Shown here: one piece after another, positions 43,515-53,556 of the stretch
Layout of the letters: every line of letters starts with the position of its first letter
How positions within the stretch are numbered: position 1 is the first letter of the stretch
Assembly (NCBI RefSeq): GCF_000708205.1
Contig: NW_014575559.1
Coordinates: 212,575 to 276,574 of the forward strand
Length of the DNA: 64,000 bases
DNA from: Mixia osmundae IAM 14324
Lineage: Eukaryota > Basidiomycota > Mixiomycetes > Mixiales > Mixiaceae
Reading direction: 5' to 3'
Made by a program: the position numbers and the translations under genes
The notes under the pieces: generated by a model
Told to the model about the DNA's origin: nothing
Databases searched by the model: none
Seen by the model: the letters and a program-made list of their open reading frames with translations, nothing else

Positions 43515-45505
43515 ATGTCGACTGAGGAACCCAAGAAGTCGGACAAACCCTCGGCCAGCGCCGACAAGCCTCCTACCACCGTCTCGGGCGCTACGGGCAC
43601 GCCGCGCAAGAGCATGTCGAGCGGTACGACGTACAGACGTGGCTCGACGAGTCACCGCCGTGCGAGCGGATCGGTCTCCATGGGAGAAGCCGGCAAATCT
43701 GGTACTTGGCACACTCGCACTCACGAGCATGAGGACCATCCTCAGTCAGTTCTGCACTGGGCTCACGTGTTCTCCGAGAGCTCATCAAAGCGTCTTGCAG
43801 CGCCTCCAAGAAAGACATGGCTCAACATGTCAGACGACTCGAACAGGTCTTTACCTTGACACCTCAGAGGTGCGCATCAACGAGCTGTCGCCCGAGCAGC
43901 ACTCATCGCGCTACACAGGATGAGAATGATCGTGGATGCCTTCATCGATACGCTCGAGATCGGCCTGGCAGAAGCAGGCCATGCCGTGCCTATGATACCC
44001 ACCTTTGTATTCGGTTTCCCCAAAGGCGACGAGAAAGGCCCTTTCCTCGCCGTCGATCTCGGTCGGTCATCGTTGCTACAGCGGACACGTCAGTGTGCTG
44101 ACATGTGCTCAGGTGGCACGAATCTTCGCGTCTGTCACGTCGAGCTCGAAGGCGATGGCAAATTTGAGATCACTCAGTCCAAGTATCGGTTGACGGAAGA
44201 ACAGAAGCAAGGAGAAGGACAAGAGCTCTGTAAGACCTTCCGCAAGGAACCCAAACGACATCCTGATTGCTGATGCAGTCGACTTTTGCGCGGAATGTTT
44301 GGCATCCTTCCTGCACGATCAGTACGGCGACGAGGACGGCAATCTCAATCTGGAAGACGATATTGCACTCGGCTTCACCTTCAGCTATCCTTGCATGTGG
44401 GCGCAGATCGGAGATCAGCGCTACGGAGCTAAATGCCAATTTGCCTCTGCAGACAAGAAAGAATCGATCAGGGCGTTCTGCTTCGCTGGACAAAAGGCTT
44501 CGGTGCCAAGAACGTGGAAGACCACGACGTCGTAGAGATGTTCAAGAAATCGCTCGAGAAGAACAAAGTGCCCATCAAGCTCACCGCACTCATCAATGAC
44601 ACCACGGGCACGCTCGTCTCTTCACACTATGTCGATCCAAAGACTCGCATCGGCGTCATCTTTGGTACAGGCTGCAATGCTGCCTACATGGAAAAAGTGG
44701 GCAATATCCCAAAGATCAAGGACTTGGGTTTGCCGGAAGATGCAGAGATGGCCATCAACTGTGAATGGGGAGCATTCGACTCGGAGAAGCACGAGCATCT
44801 CCCGAGAACAAAGTATGATATCACCATTGACGAGACGAGCAACAAGCCAGGCCAACAAGCTTTCGAGAAGATGATTGCCGGTCTCTATCTCGGCGAGATC
44901 TTCAGACTGGTCACTTGCGAACTCATCGATGATGGCGTTCTCTTCCTCGGTCAGAATACCTACAAAGTCGAGAAGCCCTATGCTTTCGATACAGCTTTCC
45001 TGTCGCTCATCGAGAGTGACACGACCGACGAGTGAGTGCGCCGCTGACGTGGCAGATCTGTGCTCACCGGTCAATCAGATTGCTTCTCGTGACCGGCCTC
45101 TTCACTCACTTCTTCCAACTAGAGTGAGTTAGATCGACATGAGAGCATGATTCTGCTGATGCTGAGACCGGTCACAGCACGACGATTCCGGAGAGGCAAT
45201 TCTTCAAGAGACTAGCGCAGCTGATCGGCACACGTGCCGCTCGCCTGAGCGCATGCGGTATCGCAGCAATCTGCAGCAAGATGGGCTACGTCGATGACGG
45301 CTGTCATGTTGCCACAGATGGCAGTCTCTACAACAAGTACCCGAAGTTCCCAGAACGGATACACGAAGCTCTCGTCGATATCTTTGGCGAGAAAGGCAGA
45401 GGTATCCTAACGCACCACGCCGAAGACGGTAGTGGAGTAGGTAGTGCTATCATCGCATCGATGACCCACAAGCGAAAGCAAGAAGGCCTCTACGAGCATG
45501 TTTAG
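43515..45505 (+). CDS. HXK: Hexokinase
   Basis: Exons: 43515-43744, 43801-43869, 43919-44061, 44113-44229, 44279-44396, 44453-45031, 45079-45123, 45178-45505 (542 aa). The N-terminal 80 residues are Ser/Lys-rich and longer than usual for hexokinase. The fold then starts MAQHVRRLEQVFTLTPQRMR, with FLAVDLGGTNLRVC (phosphate 1), GFTFSYPC, RWTKGFG (sugar binding), GTGCNAAYME, AINCEWGAF, LGEIFRLV, and the adenosine motif GSGVGSAIIAS near the end. It phosphorylates glucose and other hexoses in the cytosol. All seven introns are GT-AG, and exons as small as 45 nt occur. Confidence 0.96.
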
Positions 45506-45642
45506 AACTTTTGTAATGCCCGAATCGAAACTGAAGCCGGCGCTGTTCCTTCATTTTGGCAGAGAGGATCGCGCTTTGCTTTCCTCGCGTCGCGCTTCCT
45601 TCACGCACAACAACCTCAGCCTCGCCTCGTCAGTGCTCCCCG

Positions 45643-47531
45643 ATGCATGTCATGCCAGCCAGCACGCCCTCAATCATCAAGACGGTAGCTTCCGCTCCTC
45701 TTGAAGCTACCCTGGAGACGACAGCGAAAGCGCCAGCTATCACACTCAGGCGAAGTCTGGCGCGCTCTTGCAATGCTGAGCCACTGCTCATGCTACCCGC
45801 AAGCACGCTGACAAACATCAAAGAGGGCAGATCGAATGTACAGCAGCTACCCACGCCCTCGCCTTCGGTCGACTCTCTGTCGTCGTCGCTCGGCTCAGAT
45901 GCAAAAGCAGGTCCAAGCAGCGAGGCCAGCGTACCCATCGCAGATCCTGGCGAGGATGGAGTTATGTCGGATCTCACAGACTTGTCGGATACGGACAACA
46001 ACAGTTTTGACGAGCGCTGGAGCAAGATCAAGCGTACTCGCTCGACCAGAGCACGCGCCGAACCAGTCAAGAGAGCTCGTCGAGACGGTTCGAACGACGT
46101 CAGAGAAAGAGAGGATAGTGTCGATCCTCTGGAGACCAATGAGCTGCTCGCCAAGAAGAAGCTTCCCACGACGCAAGACCGCAAAGAGTACTGCAAAGCG
46201 GGCATCTACTCGCTCTTTTACAAACAAAGCAAAGGTCGCGCAGCAACGTCAGGCAGTAAGACCGCGAGCACGTCCATGTCGTTCCAATGGCCGCAAGCTA
46301 GATACTTTGGCAATGTGCGCTTGGAAGAGCAGCGCGACTTTCTGCTGTCCTACGACATCTTTCGTGACTATTCGCTGATCGGATTCGATTCTGATGCCGA
46401 CTCGAGTTCTTCAGAAGACGAGGAGGCCCACAAGGACAAACCAAAGGTCACGCGTAACAAGATTTTTAGGCGCGCGCATGGCGGAAAGGACATGGAGCAA
46501 GGACGTCTCCGACGAGAATGGCAGTCCATCCAGGATCGCAACCGCAGACCGGAGCCTTACAAGATCATCGCCTCCAGTGAGTGTTCTGTCACTGATCCTT
46601 ACTGTTCGCTAATGCAGTGACAGATGCCTATCCGGAAAGACAGAAGCAGCCCAGTGTGCTGCAGGCAATATGCTTTTGCAAACCGCCCGCTCCTGGCGAG
46701 GTAGGCTGTGGCGACAACTGCATCAACCGGTGCGTCTTATCGCGAGCTCATCCGAAGCTCTGCGCTCATTCGTTGGCATAGCGTCATGGCCTATATGTGT
46801 GACCCCAAACTTTGTCCATGCAAGGACAAGTGCACCAACGGACCGCTTCAGACGCGCAAATCGGCAGCAGGCAAAGGCGACAAGGAAGGTGTTGCTGTTT
46901 TCTACACCGGCAGTCGTGGCTTTGGGCTCAAGGCGACGCTTCCCATCAAGTCTGGCGCGTTCATCATGGAATACAAGGGAGAAGTCATCTCCATCAATGA
47001 ATCGTATCGTCGCGTCAAGTTGATCTACCCTGGTCCCAACTACTACCTGCTCTCGTACGATGACGAAGAGGTTCTCGATGCTGGCCTGAAAGGCAATGCG
47101 ACTCGCTTCATCAATCACTCGTGCGATCCCAATTGCGAAGTCGTCAGACTCAAGTTTGCCGATTACGACGAGTTCCAAATCGGGCTCTTTGCTCTACGCG
47201 ACATCTCACCAGAGGAAGAGATAACGTGTGAGTTCTATACTGTCACAGACCGGCTCACCTGATGCCCCGAACAGACAATTATGGATGGCAGTCCTTCTCG
47301 AGCAGCTCAACGGCCCAATTGGATGAGACAAAGCAGCGTTGCTACTGCGGTGCGCGCAAGTGTAGCGGATGGCTAGGACGCAAGGAGAGCAAACAGGAAG
47401 CTATCGTACGCGCTCAGATCGAAGCAGATGCCCAGGCTGCTCGGCTTGCGACGAAGCAACAGAAGGCGGCCTTGCAGCGCGAGAAGCGGGAGGCAAAGAA
47501 GCTTGCACTCTTGCAGGGAGCACTCGTGTAG
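45643..47531 (+). CDS. SET-domain histone lysine methyltransferase, ASH1/SET2 class
   Basis: Exons: 45643-46576, 46618-46729, 46782-47227, 47275-47531 (582 aa). The N-terminal 250 residues are disordered with basic clusters. An AWS (pre-SET) zinc cluster follows: ICFCKPP, GCGDNCINR, YMCDPKLCPC and KCTNG. The SET domain has SRGFGLKATLPIKSGAFIME, RFINHSCDPNCEVV (cofactor-binding NHSC) and EITYNYGW. Post-SET: RCYCGARKCSGWLG. An AWS-SET-post-SET order is shared by ASH1, NSD and SET2, which methylate H3K36. No WW or SRI domain is visible at the C-terminus, which argues for ASH1-like rather than SET2. It ends in an Ala/Lys-rich helix. All introns are GT-AG; the first is only 41 nt. Confidence 0.87.
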
Positions 47532-47666
47532 TCTGTCGCCTGATGACAGCATCTTGTTGCTTGTACTGCCTAGCCTTTCTTTCGAAAGCGCGCCTGTGAA
47601 CGTGATCATTGTGCGCATTGACGCGCTGGTCTGCTCGCCGTGCACGTCAAGTCAAGCAGCAAGACC

Positions 47667-48551
47667 ATGCCTCCCAAGAAGCGAGAATCTACAGACGGCG
47701 AGGCCTCCGCACCTTTGCGCAAATCGACACGCACGCAGGCCCCCTCGGCCGAAGCTGAGCCTGCAAAGACGTCAACGAGCAAGCAATCTGCTACAAAGCC
47801 AAAGAAAGCCAAAGATGAGGCTGACAGGCCCCCGTCTGAGTCCGTCAAGACGCTTTCGGTCGGCGAGACGATCCCGGAAGGTCTCGTACTGAAGAACGAG
47901 TCTGGCGAAGAAGTGAATCTCACGGAGCTCGTCAAGAGCACGGGCCTCATCATCTTCGTCTACCCCAAAGCCTCCACGCCCGGCTGCACAACCCAAGCTT
48001 GCGGATTCAGGGACAACTATGACGAGATCAAGCAGCATGGGTACGAAGTCTTTGGTCTCTCGATGGACTCTGCGAAATCGCAAAGTGGCTTCGTCGCCAA
48101 GCAAGCTCTGTCCTACCATCTCCTCTGTGATCCCGAGCAGAAGCTCATCAGAGTGCTGGGTGCATCGAAGACGTAAGCGATCGTTGCATTGTCTCTGCAG
48201 ATAGGCTAATGTGTGCCTCATAACAGCAAGACAAGCGTGACGCGCTCGCATTTTGTCATTGGCAAGGGTGGCAAGCTCGTCGACGTCCATCTCAATGTAA
48301 AGGCCAAGGAATCGTCAGTCATTGTTTTGATCGTTGCCTGTTCATGCTGAAGACAGTGCAGGCCTAGCCTCGCTCTCAAGTACGCAGAGGCGAACTCTAT
48401 CTCAGGCACAGGAGCGGCTACAAACGGCGATGCGGCTGCGGCAATCAAGCCTGCTGCTGTCGAACCTGCTGATGCCGAAGCTGCTGCTGCAGAACCTGCT
48501 GCCAACGAACCTGCTGCAGAAGCTGAAAAGGCAGACGAGATTGCCAATTGA
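47667..48551 (+). CDS. DOT5: Nuclear-type peroxiredoxin (DOT5/PrxQ)
   Basis: Exons: 47667-48172, 48227-48313, 48362-48551 (260 aa). The first 65 residues are Lys-rich (MPPKKRES, TKPKKAKDE) and probably direct the protein to the nucleus, as in yeast Dot5. The peroxiredoxin domain has FVYPKASTPGCTTQACGFRD, with peroxidatic and resolving Cys five residues apart (the PrxQ/BCP arrangement), then GLSMDSAKSQ and SYHLLCDP. The C-terminal 55 residues form an unusual Ala/Glu/Pro-rich tail made of short repeats (PAAVEPADAEAAAAEP), not typical of the family. It reduces peroxides using thioredoxin. Both introns are GT-AG. Confidence 0.92.
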
Positions 48552-48683
48552 GTCTGCGCGAGTCAGCTCCTCAGTTGACGGAGCCTTCAAAAGATCCTCA
48601 GGATCGCACGGATCGCTTGCAAACGACGAACGAAAAAAGGAGAGAGCTCAAGCGCGGCAGAAACATGGGTCTTGTGTTGTACA

Positions 48684-49622
48684 TCAAGTACCGAGCTTGT
48701 TACCGCTTCCCCAGCTGTGGCCCCGTCGGGCTGCTGCTGCCTCCTCTGGCGCGGGTCTGCCACTGCCCCCTCGTGCAGCGAAGATGGTGCCTGCGCCTGT
48801 CGTGGTTGTGCCTGATCCATTGCCAAGCAAACGAATGAGAAAGCCGGGCGTCGGTATCAGGCGTCGATGCGGGGGCTGCCTTCTCGTTCGCTGCCATTGT
48901 TCGCAGTGATCAGCCTTCCTCAGTAGCCAGGCAGCGTATGACGTACGGGATAGTGTTCTTGCGCATACCACCAGAGATGCGCAGCGATCATGCCTGTGAA
49001 ATCTGTCGGAAACGAGCCTGGGAAACCGCTCTCGAGGACGCCGAAGCCGAGCATTGCCCAGGAAAGCGCAATGGCCGGTATGGACACGATGCCGTATAGA
49101 TTGACCTTTTGCGCTCTGTTGCCCAACGCCCACTGCAAGCTCTGCTCAGTCTGACGGAACAGCCAGCTACCTACGAGCTCGCGTCGCAACTGACATAGTG
49201 AATGATGCTGATGAGCATGGGATTGAAGAGGACTGCTGGACGGAAGGGTAGCGAGAGGAGCAAGATCATGCTCTGCATGGCAACCAAGCTGAACGCATAG
49301 TCTGCTGTTCGGCCTTGGAAATGCTCGGTCTCCAAGCTGTTGGACTGTTGGTAGAGCAATATCGTCGTGAAGATCAATGACAAGCCCTTGGGACCGAGGC
49401 AGAAGCAGCCTGCGAGAGCCCGCACGGTGTCAGCTCTCGACAAATTGGTGGTGCGGGTGACTCACTCGGCAGTCGCCAGATCTGTGCTCGACGTGTCACC
49501 CAGGGCCAGTAGAGAACGATGGACTGGGGTCGGACGATGGTGAGGATGCTGCCGAGTGTCACGGCGAGCATACTGCCCACCACCGTCCTGGTCACTGGCG
49601 GTATCCGTCTGAGCTCGTCCAT
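48684..49622 (-). CDS. DER1: Derlin (DER1-like ERAD factor)
   Basis: Exons: 49622-49466, 49409-49195, 49150-48947, 48890-48684 (260 aa). An upstream in-frame Met at 49685 is an alternative start. Derlin features in order: ELRRIPPVTRTVVGSML, WRLPSCFCLGPKGLSLIF, SLETEHFQGRTADYAF, several membrane spans, FPTDFTGMIAAHLWWYA, and a soluble tail with IPTPGFLIRLLG ending in RRGHSWGSGNKLG, the variant of the HNWGxGxxLG tail common to Derlins. Derlins are rhomboid-like proteins that move misfolded proteins out of the ER. The 49151-49194 intron is 44 nt and its flanks vary in the family, so that join is the weakest. All introns are GT-AG. Confidence 0.88.
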
Positions 49623-49717
49623 GGTGCGCAACTGGCCGCTTGTCAATGACGAAGCCAAGTCGATCGACGCGACGGTGCCGACCATGTCGTGATCAGTTCG
49701 CTGGACTCGGAGACGGG

Positions 49718-51009
49718 ATGGCCAAGGTCAGGCGGTCATCGAAGCTCAGCAAAGGCAAGCCCTTGCCCTGGGCGAGCAGAGTGATGGGCTCATGAGAAAT
49801 TGGTGCAGCACTGGCAGGGCAGCAAGTGGCTCAGGCGCGCAGAGAGGCAGAAATTGCTCGTCGTGAGCGCGAAGAGGCTCGAGCCGAAGCTTTGAGAAGC
49901 GGCAAAAGTACTCAGAAGCTTGTTTTCGCAAAAGGCAAGGCGAAGCAGGTCTCCCAGTCTGTGCTCCCGTTCAACAAAAACGATAGCATCCTACTCGTCG
50001 GCGAGGCAAATTTCTCATTTGCGCTGTCACTTTTCGAGCATCACCTTCCTGAAAGCGCTAGGCGCCTGGTCGCCACATCTTTCGACTCACTAGAGACGGC
50101 ACGCACCAAGTACGACGATCTGGACGCCAATGTAGCCAAGGCAAGCAAGATTTAAAGTGCTATCACGCGACTCCCGCTGAAGCAGCAGAGTTATAGCTCA
50201 CGGAGCGAGGTATGACGGTCTTATTTGACGTAGATGCGACTCGTCTCGACAAATGCAAAGCTCTGAAGGGCAAGCGATTCGACAGGATCGTCTTCAACTT
50301 TCCGCACACCGGCTCGGGAGAGAAAGACCAGGCGCGCAATGTTCGAACCAACCAAGTCTTGCTGCTCGGCTTCTTGCGTTCTGCGGCCGATTTCCTGACC
50401 GAAGGTGATGCATCTCTCATTCTACCGAAAGATGGCAAGCCTCAAGGCAAGAAGCGAGCTCGGACAGACGATGAAGACGAGCTTGCAGAGCAAGCGTCGC
50501 TCGCAAGCCGGCAGCGACTCGCTATGGCTGACAAAGAGTTGAAGCATGCTATTGGAACACGAGAGCTTGATCAGGATGAGCTTGACGACTTGCTCGAGGC
50601 CGAACAAGATGCGCCTGAGCATGAACAGGAAGAACACAAGAAGCCAGGCACGATTCTGATCACGCTGAGGAACACGCTGCCATATACTCTGTGGGATGTG
50701 CCTATGCTCGCTCGAAGAGGTCACAAGCTAGTGCCGACTGTCATGCCCATGCCACTCAACAGGACTGCGCACCTCCAGCCAGCTTATGCGACCGTTCGCT
50801 CGTTCGCTTTCCAGCCCAGTCTCTACCCCGGCTATGCCCATCGACGAACCATAGGCTTCCAGAAGGGTATCAGTACACTCAACTCTGAAGATGTCTTCTT
50901 GCCATCGAAATATCGTAAGCAGGACGATCGAGCAGACGACGCGAGGGACAGGAGCAAGCAAAACGACGTGAGGACATGGGAGTTTGCACTTGTTGCCAGC
51001 CAACAATGA
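49718..51009 (+). CDS. BMT5: 25S rRNA (uracil-N3)-methyltransferase BMT5
   Basis: Exons: 49718-49780, 49823-50140, 50197-51009 (397 aa). The Rossmann-like domain starts ILLVGEANFSFALSLFEHHL, continues with LVATSFDS and TVLFDVDATRLDKCK, and holds the DUF2431 signature FDRIVFNFPHTGSG. The basic, Glu-rich insert (about residues 205-285) is not conserved. It methylates a uridine in 25S rRNA in the nucleolus. The second intron (50141-50196) is GC-AG (AAG|GCAAGC); splicing it restores the family pattern NVAKLTERGMTVLF. A GT alternative nine bases upstream would lose VAK. The first intron is less certain because the N-terminal tail is not conserved. Divergent from derlin, 95 bases apart. Confidence 0.88.
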
Positions 51010-51046
51010 CACGATCGACCTGCGATGCGATCGACGCTGGCAATGC

Positions 51047-51663
51047 TCAGTCTGAATCCTCGTCATCCTCTTCGCCGGCTTTGTCCTCACCCCCGCTCTC
51101 GTTGGCGTAGACAGCGAGCGCTTGGCAGATCTACCGACGTACGTCAGATCGCACCACAAGCTGCGAGCGGCGGCTTACCTTCCCGTTAAAATCAACACGG
51201 AGCGCTTCGCCCTTTGCTTTGAGCTCGGGCGTTGGCGAGCGTGCGACCAACGTCTTGGCGAGCGCCTCTTGAGCCTGCCATAGCCTCTGTCAATTTGCGG
51301 CACGGAGCGCAAGACAGGACCGCCTACCTTTCCGAGCTGCGACAAGTTCATTTTGACTAGACCGCCGACGTGCAGCTTGCCTGATAGATGGGGTTTGAGT
51401 GCAGCGATTGCATCCAAATTCTTCGCCGAAGTCGCAGTGAGAGCTTGCATGAATGCGATGAGCTTTGCGCCCTCTGCAGGCGAGATCGTCGTCTTTTCTG
51501 CAGTGACCGTTGCCTTTTTGACTTTGCCCGTCACTTTTCGCGTCATACTGCCGAGCTTGGTAGCATCGATCAGACCGATCGAAGTACCTTTGGCGATGAT
51601 CTTGCCCAATTTGGCGACTTTGCTCTCTACCTTTTCGAGATCTTTCATGAGCTGGGCTGCCAT
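51047..51663 (-). CDS. HsbA-like helical protein without a signal peptide
   Basis: Exons: 51663-51328, 51274-51179, 51130-51047 (171 aa), both introns GT-AG. The protein is an all-helical bundle: MKDLEKVESKVAKLGKIIAK, AEGAKLIAFMQALTATSAKN, LDAIAALKPHL, AQEALAKTLVARSPTPELKA and ICQALAVYA, then an acidic tail. The spacing resembles the fungal hydrophobic-surface-binding (HsbA) family of secreted proteins, but there is no hydrophobic leader and the N-terminus is Lys-rich, so it looks cytosolic. The family link is a pattern impression, not a motif match. Confidence 0.5.
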
Positions 51664-52213
51664 CTTTGTGTGTGTGTATGCTCGAGTGATGTGAGGGTAC
51701 AGTCGAAAAGCAAGCGAGGTTTATAACGAGTATCTCAAGATCAAGTGACCATTCCACGTCGGGCTGTGACTGCTGGGAAGGGTAAGGTCACATCATGCCG
51801 GAGCGTTCACGAGCTCATCAAGAAGGCGCGTGCATCCACATCGCTGCGGACGCGACAAAGGCGCCAGCGAAAGGTCCAAGCGCTGAGCGACACCGGATCT
51901 CCAAACCTGCGCCATCGCAGAGCATGCTGTGTCGCAGAGCCGTGGAAATGTATGGTCGTGCGGGTAGCTTGGAACAATGTGGTTGCCTGTAATATTGCCA
52001 ACGATGCGACAATCGATCATTCGTGGCTCTGACGTTTTTGTTCTTGCGCTACAGTCGTGTACTTGGAAGCCTTGCAATCATTTTCAGAGAGCGGATCGCA
52101 TGCCTGAGAGGATTCGGTGCCGAAGTATGCTTGCGTCACGAAGGTCCAAGGCGCTGGAAATCCTGAGGAGTCGATGAGTCGCGTGGTCAATCTGCATCGA
52201 TGGCGTGACAACG
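51664..52213. other. Divergent region between the HsbA-like gene and DUS4
   Basis: About 550 bases. The left end contains a short TG repeat in the leader of the HsbA-like gene (about 51668-51677). A 65-codon frame from 51795 to 51992 has no recognisable features and I do not count it as a gene. Nothing else is supportable. Confidence 0.4.
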
Positions 52214-53507
52214 ATGATCCTTTGCAACTCGATGACGGGCGATTCGCTGCCCGTTCGACGCTTGCGACCAGCCGAACTCGTCAAGAGCTATGATCATATC
52301 GGCATCGCGGCGCCAATGGTTCGATACTCCAAGCTGCCCTTTCGGATGCTCGCTCAGGAATACGGAGCCCACATCACTCATACGCCCATGATATTGGCTC
52401 AAGAAGTTAGCCCACTCCGACTCACAAGCTTTCGTGCTGAGTCGCAACACAGTTTGGACTCTCTGCTACGGCAAGAGATAGCGATTTCACGGTACGCCCA
52501 GACGAACGAGGATTATTTCGAGCAAAGGGCAGGAGGATATCCTGTCTGTCCGAGACTGCACGCACACGGCTGGAGATGATGGGCGAGGCAGTACCAGGGG
52601 ACGCAATGGTAGCCGACGCGGATCATCTGGTGCAAGGCTGCATGGTCATCCAGTTCGCCGCGAGTGAACCGGTCGCGTTGGCAGATGCTGCAGAACTTGT
52701 CGCCGGTCATGTCGATGCCATCGATATCAACTGCGGTTGTCCTCAGTCTTGGGCCTACAAGGTTCGCACTCCAGCTGCAGCTGGGAACAGAGCTTGGGGC
52801 TCACGAGGTGCACAGGAATGTATTGGCTCATACCTCTTGCGCCAGCCAGACAAAGTCAGAAATCTCATTCGAGGTGTCAAGCTCCGCCTGGGCGAAGACT
52901 TCCCTGTGCATATCAAGATTCGCATCGACACAGATCCACAGTATGTACGCTTCATCGGACGAGGCTCCAGCTGAAAGAGGCACAGATTGACAGCGCAGCT
53001 CATGACGACTGCTGTCGAAGCAGGCGCAGAGCTCATCACCGTTCACGGACGGACCCGCAATCAGCCCTCAGACTCGGTCCCTGTCAATCTGAGCGGCATC
53101 CAACATGCTGTTCAAGTTGGGAGAAAGCTCGGCGTGCCCGTCGTTGCCAATGGTGACATCTTCTGTCTTGACGACGCGCGACGAACGCTCGAGCAGACCG
53201 GCGCAGATGCTGTCATGGCTGCTCGGGGACTCATGTCCAATCCTTGTCTGTTCGCAGGCTACAAGTCTACGCCAGGGCACGGCATCAATGTGTGTAACAA
53301 TGCTGACGATTTATACAAGGCTCACTCGCAACGCAGCGCTTCGTCGAGCTGGCCGTCACGACAGGCTTCAATACTGGTTTGTTCCATCGCACGGTAGCGC
53401 ATATGACCGTCGATGGCCTGCCGAAGAGCGATGCACTTCGCATGAATGCCCATCCGTCGATCGCCTCGCTGATCGAGCACGTCGCCAAGCTTTATCCTGT
53501 TGCCTAG
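52214..53507 (+). CDS. DUS4: tRNA-dihydrouridine synthase DUS4
   Basis: Exons: 52214-52405, 52453-52761, 52816-52940, 52986-53289, 53337-53507 (366 aa). Dus4 features: GIAAPMVRYSKLPFRMLAQE (FMN site), HTPMILAQEFGLSATARDSD, VIQFAASEP, AIDINCGCPQSWA with the catalytic Cys, HIKIRIDTD, ELITVHGRTRNQP, VVANGDIF, ADAVMAARGLMSNPCLFAGY. It reduces U20a/U20b in tRNA D-loops using FMN and NADPH. An insert of about 36 residues between DSDFT and VIQF (52492-52599) is absent from most homologues; it is an open, in-frame exon but could be a 108-nt intron with a GTACGC donor. All joined introns are GT-AG, 45-54 nt. Confidence 0.9.
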
Positions 53508-53556
53508 CGCCGAGATTCGACGCGCTGTCTCTTACCTCGCCTTTGGCACCGCTCCC

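Noticed and set aside
51795-51992. A 65-codon frame between the HsbA-like gene and DUS4
   Set aside because: No recognisable motif, no supporting splice structure, and it lies in a shared promoter region.
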